Assembly: GCA_964446585.1 (NCBI GenBank)
Contig: CAYUPI010000122.1
Location: 1-6,129 of the forward strand
Direction: 5' to 3'
Source: CAYUPI01 sp964446585
GTDB lineage: Bacteria; Verrucomicrobiota; Verrucomicrobiia; Limisphaerales; UBA8199
Length of the DNA: 6,129 nucleotides
The notes beneath the pieces were generated by a model, which made no database searches, was not told where the DNA came from, and saw only the letters and a program-made list of their open reading frames with translations. Positions 1-5,874 of the stretch are shown here, piece by piece. The translations under genes and the position numbers were made by a program. How positions within the stretch are numbered: position 1 is the first letter of the stretch; every line of letters starts with the position of its first letter.

Positions 1-1592
1 GAGCGATCCAGGGGCGGCAACTGCACGTCCAACAGACAAAAACCTTCAGTCCACTGCATGGCTTCACTGAGCGCCCGATCCAATTCCCCCTCGGTTTCAA
101 CGACCCAGCCTCTGCCGGAGCCGAGAACTTCCGGCAGCCGGCTGTAATGCCACGGCCAGACGTCGTTGTAAGGGCCATCCTGCATATGGCGCTCGGTTCC
201 GTAGCCGCGGTTGTTCAGCACTATCACGACGGGATTCAGCCCGTAGCGCGCTGCCGTCGCCAGCTCCATTCCGGTCATTTGAAATGCCCCGTCGCCCACC
301 AGCACCAGCGGCCGCAACTTCGGACTGGCAATTTGCACTCCGATTCCCGCGGGCACGGCAAAACCCATCGAGGCGTAATACGCCGGACCGAGAAATTCGG
401 TACGCTGACGGATGAACAGATCGACCGCGCCAAACAGGGCATCGCCAACGTCCGCCACCACCACCGTGTCCGCCGAAAGGTAACCGTTCAGTATCTCGAA
501 TAGACGTTTGATAGTGAGGGTCGCGGATTTCGCTTTGCTCTGAAACCCATTTACCGGGATCGGCCGCGGGATCCTGCCCGGCGAGCGCCGTCGAAAGCGA
601 AGTCGCAGCAAGCCACGCATGAAGTCGTTGAAGAGCACATCTTCGTAAGTGTGGTAGCGGATCGAGAGCTTCTCGCTGGTGGCGTAGATCGAACGCGCCG
701 GATCCAGCCGCGCGGTATAAACACCGAGGTTGATGTCAGTCATGAAAGCGCCGAGCATCAGCACGCAATCACTGTCCTCGACGTATTGGCGAACATCATC
801 GCGGCCCATGGCGCCTTCATAGATGCCCAGATACAACGGATGCTGCTCCCCGACCACAGACTTGCCCAGCACTGTCGCCGCCACTGGGATATTGGCTTTG
901 CGGATCAGCTTGAGCAATTGGTCCTGCAAACCGAACCGGTGCACTTCCACGTCTGCCAGAATCACGGGCTGCTTCGCGGCGTTAATCATTTCCCCGGCTT
1001 CGGCCAGTGCGGCGCGCAAACTGTTCGCGTCGCTGCGTTCGTGAATCTCCAGCGTCTTATGGTGAGGAATTCCCGGCACCTGCACCTGGTCCCGGGGAAG
1101 CTCGATATAGACCGGGCGCTTATACCGCAGGGCCGTGTGCAGCACCCGATCGATTTCCTGGAACGCAGTCTGGGGATCGCTCAGGACGGTAGAAGCGATC
1201 GTCAATTGTTCGAAGACCTTCTTTTGCGTGTCGAATTCGCGGACTTTGTGATGCAGCAGCGGATTTTTCTCGCGTTCTTTCATGCCCGGCGCACCGCTGA
1301 TCACGACAACTGGCGATTTCTCGGCGAACGCTTCCGCGGTTGTATTGGCCACTTTCAACCCGCCGACACAATAAGTGACGCACACCGCGCCCAGGCCGCG
1401 CAGCCGGGCGTAAGCGTCCGCGGCAAAGCCTGCGCCCTGCTCGTCGCAGGTGTTGATCAGGCGAAGCTTGCTTTTCGAAAGCATGTCGTAAAAGCCCAGC
1501 ACGTAATCGCCCGGTATTCCGAACACATGCCGCACGCCATGCGCGTACAACCGCTGAATCAGGTAGTCGCCAACGGAGGGTGAATTTTTCAT
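1..1592 (-). CDS. Thiamine-diphosphate-dependent 2-keto acid decarboxylase (pyruvate/indolepyruvate decarboxylase type), 3' end outside window
   Basis: Predicted cytosolic enzyme that decarboxylates a 2-keto acid (pyruvate, indolepyruvate or similar) to an aldehyde using ThDP and Mg2+. I read 530 residues without a stop from the ATG at 1592 to the left edge. Visible in order: an N-terminal pyrimidine-binding domain with GDY (D29), the catalytic Glu in DEQGAGFAADAYAR (E51) and the His pair LLHH (H114-H115); a central domain around residues 190-330; an Arg-rich linker around 328-345; and a C-terminal PP-binding domain with GDG (433-435), NN (460-461) and GYGTER (E467). In Zymomonas pyruvate decarboxylase the equivalents are D27, E50, H113/H114 and E473. 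The His pair separates decarboxylases from acetolactate synthases. Family length is about 550-570, so roughly 20-40 residues are missing. The start is chosen because MKNSPSVGDYLIQRLY fits the family N-terminus; no Shine-Dalgarno is visible. It diverges from nadE. Substrate is not determined. Confidence 0.93.
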   Translation of the reverse strand, partial: MKNSPSVGDYLIQRLYAHGVRHVFGIPGDYVLGFYDMLSKSKLRLINTCDEQGAGFAADAYARLRGLGAVCVTYCVGGLKVANTTAEAFAEKSPVVVISGAPGMKEREKNPLLHHKVREFDTQKKVFEQLTIASTVLSDPQTAFQEIDRVLHTALRYKRPVYIELPRDQVQVPGIPHHKTLEIHERSDANSLRAALAEAGEMINAAKQPVILADVEVHRFGLQDQLLKLIRKANIPVAATVLGKSVVGEQHPLYLGIYEGAMGRDDVRQYVEDSDCVLMLGAFMTDINLGVYTARLDPARSIYATSEKLSIRYHTYEDVLFNDFMRGLLRLRFRRRSPGRIPRPIPVNGFQSKAKSATLTIKRLFEILNGYLSADTVVVADVGDALFGAVDLFIRQRTEFLGPAYYASMGFAVPAGIGVQIASPKLRPLVLVGDGAFQMTGMELATAARYGLNPVVIVLNNRGYGTERHMQDGPYNDVWPWHYSRLPEVLGSGRGWVVETEGELDRALSEAMQWTEGFCLLDVQLPPLDR

Positions 1593-1799
1593 TTGGCGAG
1601 AGGAGAGTAATATGTCCGCTGCTGCTGGTAAATGCCAGAGTCGGCTCCCGAACCGTGACCGCGAAAGACAAGTATTCAAGTGCTCACAGAAGACAACGAA
1701 GACAACTAAGAAAATCCTCCTTCTGTGCCCCCAGCTACGGTTAGGAAGGCGACTAATTTAGGCATTGGAACGGGCCCGGATTCCGAGTAATTTAAGGCC
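1593..1799. other. Divergent intergenic region between the decarboxylase gene and nadE
   Basis: This 207-bp spacer separates two genes transcribed away from each other, so it should hold both promoters. I could not pick a convincing -35/-10 pair for either gene. It contains the inverted repeat listed separately, and an imperfect palindrome at 1767-1784 (GGAA, then CGGGCCCG, then GATTCC) that ends 15 bp before the nadE start and could be an operator or chance. A plus-strand 49-codon frame (1612-1761) is preceded by AGGAGAG at good spacing, but its composition and position do not support a gene. Confidence 0.7.
1685..1727. repeat. Inverted repeat, 8-bp arms with 27-bp spacer
   Basis: CACAGAAG at 1685-1692 is matched by its perfect reverse complement CTTCTGTG at 1720-1727. 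The spacer is purine-rich on the plus strand, with ACAACGAAG and ACAACTAAG forming near repeats. The hairpin is not followed by a T-tract on either strand, so it does not read as an intrinsic terminator. The CACAGAAG/CTTCTGTG style resembles dispersed, degenerate intergenic repeats I recall from Verrucomicrobiota and other soil bacteria; that link is inference. An operator function is possible, since it lies between divergent promoters. Confidence 0.5.
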
Positions 1800-3941
1800 A
1801 TGCGTGGCCGGTTTGACTCGATTTACACCCACCAGTTCGTCCGCGCGGCGGTGTGCGTGCCCGCGCTGCGCGTTGCCGACCCGGAGTTCAACGTCGAGCA
1901 AACTCTCTGCCTGGCTCGGCAAGCTTCCGAGGCCAATGTCGCTGTGGCTCTTTTCCCTGAACTGGGCATTTCGGCCTACTCGAATGAAGATTTGTTCCAC
2001 CAGGACGCGCTGCTGGATGCGAGCAAGGCCGCGCTTGAGAAGCTGGTTGCGGCAAGCGCTGACCTGACGCCGGTGCTGATTGTCGGCGCGCCGCTGCGGT
2101 TTGACGCGAAGTTGTTCAATTGCGCGGTAGTCATTTATCGCGGCTGCGTGCTGGGCATTGCGCCGAAGAGTTACCTGCCGAATTACCGCGAGTTTTACGA
2201 GCAACGGCAGTTCACCTCGGCGCGGGACGCCGTCAGCCGGGAAGTGTTCCTATTCGGCGAGCGTGTGCCGTTCGGGAATGATTTGATTTTCGAGGCGGAG
2301 AACGTCGAAGGCTTCGCCCTGCACGCGGAGATTTGTGAGGATGTCTGGACGCCGATTCCGCCGAGCACGTATGCCGCGCTGGCCGGAGCAACGGTACTGG
2401 CCAATCTTTCCGCCAGCAACATCACGATCGGCAAGGCGGCGTATCGCCACAGCCTGTGCGCTTCGCAATCGGCCAAGTGCATCGCGGCCTACCTGTATTC
2501 GGCCGCCGGGCCGGGGGAATCCACCACCGACCTGGCTTGGGATGGTCACGCGCTGATTTACGAGAACAACGAGCTGCTGGCGGAAGCGGAACGATTCGCG
2601 AATCGCGAACAGATGATCCTGGCGGACATTGACCTGGAGCGGCTGCTCCAGGACAGGATGCGGACGACGAGTTTTAATGACTCGGCCGGCGATTGCCGCG
2701 AGCGGGTGCAGGCGATCCGCCGCGTCCGGTTCGAGTTCCGCGTTCCGGAGAGCGAGGTTTCGTTGCAGCGAAAAATCGCGCGGTTCCCTTATGTTCCAAG
2801 CGATCCGCGCGAACGGGATCAGCGGTGTTTCGAGGCTTACAATATCCAGGTGCACAGCCTGCTCCAGCGCTTGTCCAGCACCGGAACAAAGCGCGTCGTT
2901 ATTGGTGTGTCGGGAGGGCTGGACTCGACCCAGGCGCTAATCGTCGCCGCCCGAACGATGGACCGGATGGGCTTGCCCCGCAAAAATATCCTGGCCTACA
3001 CGATGCCCGGGTTTGCCACCAGCGAGCTGACCTTGACGAACGCGCGCCGCCTGATGAAGGCGCTGGGGGTCACCGCCGGCGAGATTGATATTCGACCCGC
3101 CTGCCAGCAGATGTTTCGCGATATCGGCCATCCGTTTGCGCGCGGGGAAAAGGTCTATGATGTGACGTTTGAGAACGTCCAGGCCGGCGAGCGCACTTCG
3201 CATCTGTTCCGCCTGGCCAACCAGCACAATGGTCTCGTTCTGGGCACGGGCGATCTGAGCGAACTGGCCCTCGGCTGGATGACCTACGGTGTGGGAGATC
3301 ACATGTCCCACTACAACGTGAATGTTTCGGTGCCCAAGACGCTCGTTCAATATTTGATTCGATGGGTGATTTCGTCTGAGCAATTCGATGCCGCGGCCAA
3401 CGCGACTCTGCAGGCGATTCTTGAGACCGAGATCTCGCCGGAGCTCGTGCCGCATGCGGATGGGGACTCGACGAAGCCGGCGCAAAAGACTGCCGAGAAA
3501 ATCGGGCCTTACGAGCTGCAAGACTTCAACCTGTACTTCGTTACGCGATATGGTTTCCGTCCCAGCAAGGTGGCTTTCCTTGCCCGTCATGCCTGGAGCA
3601 AAAAAGAGCGTGGCGAATGGCCGGATCTGCTGCCGGCCAGCCAGCGGCATGAGTATGATCTAGCCTCGATTAAGAAATGGCTGGAAGTATTTCTCGAACG
3701 CTTCTTCAAGAGCAGCCAGTTCAAGCGCTCGGCTATTCCAAATGGCCCGAAGGTCGGGTCCGGCGGCTCGCTTTCGCCGCGCGGGGACTGGCGCGCGCCG
3801 AGCGATTCGGAAGCGGAGGTGTGGCTGAAAGAGTTGAGCGAGAATGTGCCGCTGGAGAAGCCCCAAGCACCAAGAACCAAGCTCCAGAAAACAGCCAAGT
3901 TGAAAACCCCGGAGGCGCTTAGCGTTTCGCGAAGCGGCTGA
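1800..3941 (+). CDS. nadE: Glutamine-dependent NAD+ synthetase
   Basis: Catalyses the last step of NAD+ synthesis: nicotinic acid adenine dinucleotide is adenylated with ATP and amidated with ammonia released from glutamine. The 713-residue protein has both domains. The N-terminal nitrilase-type glutaminase carries the triad E54 (FPELGISAYS), K123 (PKSYLPNYREFYE) and C179 (HAEICEDVW), matching E52/K121/C176 of the Mycobacterium tuberculosis enzyme. The C-terminal synthetase has the ATP PP-loop SGGLDST (371-377) and GTGDLSELALGW (482-493). The conserved end FKRSAIPNGPKVGSGGSLSPRGDWRAPS is intact at about 641-668. The usual length is about 680; the extra ~30 residues form a basic tail encoded by a short repeat. 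The ATG is the first after an in-frame TAA at 1788-1790, and FDSIYTHQFVR fits the family N-terminus. AAGG lies only 2 nt before the ATG, too close for a good ribosome site. The 3' end overlaps the convergent oxidase gene by 23 bp. Confidence 0.97.
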   Translation: MRGRFDSIYTHQFVRAAVCVPALRVADPEFNVEQTLCLARQASEANVAVALFPELGISAYSNEDLFHQDALLDASKAALEKLVAASADLTPVLIVGAPLRFDAKLFNCAVVIYRGCVLGIAPKSYLPNYREFYEQRQFTSARDAVSREVFLFGERVPFGNDLIFEAENVEGFALHAEICEDVWTPIPPSTYAALAGATVLANLSASNITIGKAAYRHSLCASQSAKCIAAYLYSAAGPGESTTDLAWDGHALIYENNELLAEAERFANREQMILADIDLERLLQDRMRTTSFNDSAGDCRERVQAIRRVRFEFRVPESEVSLQRKIARFPYVPSDPRERDQRCFEAYNIQVHSLLQRLSSTGTKRVVIGVSGGLDSTQALIVAARTMDRMGLPRKNILAYTMPGFATSELTLTNARRLMKALGVTAGEIDIRPACQQMFRDIGHPFARGEKVYDVTFENVQAGERTSHLFRLANQHNGLVLGTGDLSELALGWMTYGVGDHMSHYNVNVSVPKTLVQYLIRWVISSEQFDAAANATLQAILETEISPELVPHADGDSTKPAQKTAEKIGPYELQDFNLYFVTRYGFRPSKVAFLARHAWSKKERGEWPDLLPASQRHEYDLASIKKWLEVFLERFFKSSQFKRSAIPNGPKVGSGGSLSPRGDWRAPSDSEAEVWLKELSENVPLEKPQAPRTKLQKTAKLKTPEALSVSRSG
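3863..3890 (+). repeat. Heptad tandem repeat (CCAAGNN) inside the 3' end of nadE
   Basis: Four 7-bp units follow one another: CCAAGCA (3863), CCAAGAA (3870), CCAAGCT (3877) and the degenerate CCAGAAA (3884). They encode the KPQAPRTKLQK part of the NadE tail. Since 7 is not a multiple of 3, successive units are read in shifting phases, which fits recruited non-coding repeat DNA better than a selected peptide repeat. Similar degenerate strings are known to me from intergenic DNA of Verrucomicrobiota; I cannot verify that here. Confidence 0.6.
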
Positions 3942-5052
3942 GCCTGAACAGGCTCAGATCGAAAGATGGCTGCTGCCCGCGCAGCAGCGCCGCGGCGAGT
4001 TCGCCGATCACAGCCGAGAACTTGAAGCCGTGGCCTGAACAGGGGCTGGCGAGGAGCACCTGTGGATATAAGGGGTGGCGATCCAAAATGAAATGTTCGT
4101 CGGGGGTGTTTGTGTAGAGGCAAACCGCCGTAGAGCGCAACCTGCCTTCGGCGGCAGGGAGGAAACTCCGCAATAACGCGCGCATAGCCTCGATTTCCTG
4201 TTGGCTTACATCGCGGCGCGCCGTGTCGGGCTGGGCAGGTTCGCCCTCATGATGCACGGCCACTTTGACACCGTCACCGAGCTCCGGGAAGCCATAGAAG
4301 TATCGCCGAGGGGCATGCTCCCAAATGTGGATGGGGCATTTTGACGGCTGAAAGTCTGCGGCTGGAGAGCGCGGTTCGAACCAGTATAGAACCTGCCGTT
4401 CGACAGCTAACGGGAGTTTCAGCTCTCCAGTCAGGGACGGCATCCACGAGCCTGCGGCGAGGAGGAGTTGGTCTGCCGAGTACGTGTGGTGCTCGGTGTG
4501 CACGCGCACACCCTGGCCGTCCCGCTCCCATTTCAGCACGGGCTCGTTGAAACGCAGCGACGCGCCCTGTTTGGCCGCCAGTTCAAGATGCACCTGAACG
4601 GCCACTTCCGGAAGCAGGACACCCGCCCGCGGTTCCCATACTCCGATCATCTTGTCGGTGGGTTGAAAGACCGGAAATCGCCGGCGGAGTTCATCGGCGG
4701 AAAGCACCTCATGCCGAAGCCGGTGTTGCTCGGCGCTGCGCCGCGCCCCGCTGACGAGCGCGCCGCCTGGCGGACCGATCATTACGCCACCGGTTTGTTG
4801 CAAGAGACGTCTGCCTGAGTTGTTTTCGAGCTCGGCCCACAGCTCGTACGCGCGCTGAACGAGCGGCACGTAGGAAGGATGCTCGAAATAGGCCTCGCGA
4901 ATAATGCGCGTCAGGCCGTGAGAGGAGCCAAGCTGGTGCGGCGGCTGGAAACGGTCCAAGCCCAGGAGCCGGCAGCCACCGGCCGCAACATGATAAGCCG
5001 CGGCACTGCCCATGGCTCCCAAGCCGGCAATGATGACGTCGTAATCGCTCAC
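3919..5052 (-). CDS. FAD-dependent amine oxidase, monomeric sarcosine oxidase / N-methyl-L-tryptophan oxidase family
   Basis: Predicted to oxidise the C-N bond of a secondary or N-methyl amino acid with O2, releasing formaldehyde or an imine product plus H2O2. The 377 residues match the family length of about 370-390. The Rossmann FAD loop GLGAMG is at 10-15. GSSHGLTRIIR (42-52) supplies H45 and R49, matching the flavin-site residues of Bacillus sarcosine oxidase. K263 and H267 (GVKVAVHH) match its O2-activating K265 and its H269. C311 (CLYTNTPDEHF) matches C315, the covalent FAD attachment site, and GHGFKF (340-345) supplies the Lys near the substrate carboxylate. The C-terminal FDLSLFRLSRF resembles E. 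coli N-methyltryptophan oxidase (SolA). The start is GTG, overlapping the sirtuin stop by 4 nt (GTGA), so translation is probably coupled. There is no signal peptide. Sarcosine, N-methyltryptophan and pipecolate remain possible substrates, so no symbol is given. Confidence 0.92.
   Translation of the reverse strand: MSDYDVIIAGLGAMGSAAAYHVAAGGCRLLGLDRFQPPHQLGSSHGLTRIIREAYFEHPSYVPLVQRAYELWAELENNSGRRLLQQTGGVMIGPPGGALVSGARRSAEQHRLRHEVLSADELRRRFPVFQPTDKMIGVWEPRAGVLLPEVAVQVHLELAAKQGASLRFNEPVLKWERDGQGVRVHTEHHTYSADQLLLAAGSWMPSLTGELKLPLAVERQVLYWFEPRSPAADFQPSKCPIHIWEHAPRRYFYGFPELGDGVKVAVHHEGEPAQPDTARRDVSQQEIEAMRALLRSFLPAAEGRLRSTAVCLYTNTPDEHFILDRHPLYPQVLLASPCSGHGFKFSAVIGELAAALLRGQQPSFDLSLFRLSRFAKR
3938..3957. 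terminator. Stem-loop at the convergent gene ends, possible bidirectional terminator
   Basis: CTGAGCC (3938-3944) and GGCTCAG (3951-3957) form a perfect 7-bp stem with a 6-nt loop, starting on the nadE stop codon. It has no T-tract on either strand and lies inside the oxidase coding sequence (the FRLS codons near its C-terminus), so it may be coincidence. Its location at the meeting point of two converging genes is the main reason for listing it. Confidence 0.3.
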
Positions 5053-5810
5053 GTGCTTAGTGCTGCGGCGACGGCCGGGGGAAAGATTTCCGCTACGTCA
5101 CCTTCCAGTCGCAGCGTAACCTCCGGCGTCTCGTCGTGTTCCGTCGGTCCCCGGTTGACGATGACGTAGGGTGCTCCGTGGGAAGCCGCCAGCAACGGAA
5201 AATTGGCGGCTGGATAAACGGACAATGTTGAGCCAAGCGCCAGCACGAGGTCGGCGGCTTTGGCCGCCGCCTCTGCGCGCTCCAGATCTTCACTCCGAAG
5301 ATTCTGGCCGAAACTGATCGTCGCGGGCTTTAAGAAGCCGCCGCAGTCGCAGAGCGGAGGGCGCCGGGTCTTGCGGAACTGCTCGAAGTGCGGTTCGGGT
5401 GGAGAGCGCCGGCCGCAAGTCTGGCACTCGACCAGGCTGTTGGTGCCGTGCAACTCAACCAATAGCTCGGCGGAGGTCCCGGCACGTGAGTGCAGGCCGT
5501 CGATATTTTGCGTGACGACGGCCTGCACGCGGCCGGCACGCTCGAGCCGGACGATGGCTTCGTGGCTGGCATTGGGCCGCGCGTCCCGAAACGCGGCCCA
5601 GGCCTCGAGTTTATACTCCCAATGATCGACGCGCGCGGCCTCGGAGCGCATGAAATCATGATAATAGACGGGCTGCCGCCGTTTCCAGACGCCGTCCGGA
5701 CCGCGAAAATCAGGGATGCCACTGCCGGTCGAGATGCCAGCCCCGGTAAAAACCAGGATCCTTTTCCCGGCGCGCAAATGCTCGATAAGATTTTCCCGAT
5801 CACTTGGCAT
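5049..5810 (-). CDS. Sirtuin, NAD-dependent protein deacylase (Sir2 family)
   Basis: Predicted cytosolic enzyme that removes acyl groups from protein lysines while cleaving NAD+ to nicotinamide and O-acyl-ADP-ribose. The 253 residues are a catalytic core with no extension. Motifs: GAGIST (23-28), GIPDFRG (31-37), TQNIDGLH (100-107) with the NAD-binding Asn and Asp, catalytic H121 in ELHG, KPATISFGQNL (161-171) and GSTLSVYPAA (193-202). Zinc ligands are C129/C132 (CQTC) and C154/C156 (CDC); the second pair is one residue apart instead of the usual two or more. RRQPVYYHDFMRSEAARVDHW resembles SIRT4-like class II sirtuins, but subclass and acyl preference are inference. The ATG is fixed by an in-frame TGA 9-11 nt upstream and by the nearness of GAGIST. 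No Shine-Dalgarno is visible. An intrinsic terminator lies about 20 nt upstream, and the stop overlaps the oxidase start, forming a likely two-gene operon. It could be called cobB or npdA; I leave the symbol empty. Confidence 0.95.
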   Translation of the reverse strand: MPSDRENLIEHLRAGKRILVFTGAGISTGSGIPDFRGPDGVWKRRQPVYYHDFMRSEAARVDHWEYKLEAWAAFRDARPNASHEAIVRLERAGRVQAVVTQNIDGLHSRAGTSAELLVELHGTNSLVECQTCGRRSPPEPHFEQFRKTRRPPLCDCGGFLKPATISFGQNLRSEDLERAEAAAKAADLVLALGSTLSVYPAANFPLLAASHGAPYVIVNRGPTEHDETPEVTLRLEGDVAEIFPPAVAAALST

Positions 5811-5826
5811 GAAGAGAACTCAAACC

Positions 5827-5865
5827 AACAAAAAACCCCGTCTAGCTCTGAGCGGCAAGACGGGG
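5827..5865 (-). terminator. Rho-independent terminator on the minus strand, immediately upstream of the sirtuin gene
   Basis: Read on the minus strand: CCCCGTCT (5865-5858), a 14-nt loop that can form an inner GCT-CTG-AGC hairpin, AGACGGGG (5843-5836), then TTTTTTGTT (5835-5827). A GC-rich 8-bp perfect stem followed at once by six T is a textbook intrinsic terminator. On the plus strand there is no T-tract after the stem, so it acts in one direction. It ends about 20 nt before the sirtuin ATG. It may close an upstream minus-strand unit lying beyond the window or ending near 5875, or act as an attenuator in the sirtuin leader. Confidence 0.8.
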
Positions 5866-5874
5866 CACCCACAC

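Noticed and set aside
540..630. Possible frameshift in the decarboxylase linker, where another frame reads as an acceptable peptide and the true frame is Arg-rich
   Set aside because: The main frame stays open and matches the family on both sides (HTYEDVLFNDFMRGLL before, TIKRLFEILNGYL and VADVGDALFG after) with no shift needed. The linker is normally variable.
651..1583. 310-codon open frame on the plus strand
   Set aside because: It is exactly antisense, in the same codon register, to the keto acid decarboxylase gene, whose conserved motifs occupy the same DNA. The peptide has no recognisable domain.
1..1592. Acetolactate synthase large subunit (ilvB)
   Set aside because: The LLHH pair and the distal Glu in GYGTER are decarboxylase features, and no small-subunit gene (ilvN/ilvH) lies nearby within the window.
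1612..1761. 49-codon plus-strand frame with AGGAGAG upstream
   Set aside because: It spans the inverted repeat in a divergent promoter region, has low-complexity Lys/Thr content and matches no known protein. The SD-like string is probably chance.
2937..3650. 237-codon minus-strand open frame
   Set aside because: Antisense shadow of the NadE synthetase domain; no family motifs of its own.
1800..5810. NAD-based defence system suggested by a sirtuin near an NAD+ synthetase
   Set aside because: The sirtuin is a compact CobB/SIRT4-like deacylase without effector or sensor domains. NadE is a housekeeping enzyme on the opposite strand, and there is no Argonaute, TIR, helicase or other defence partner in the window.
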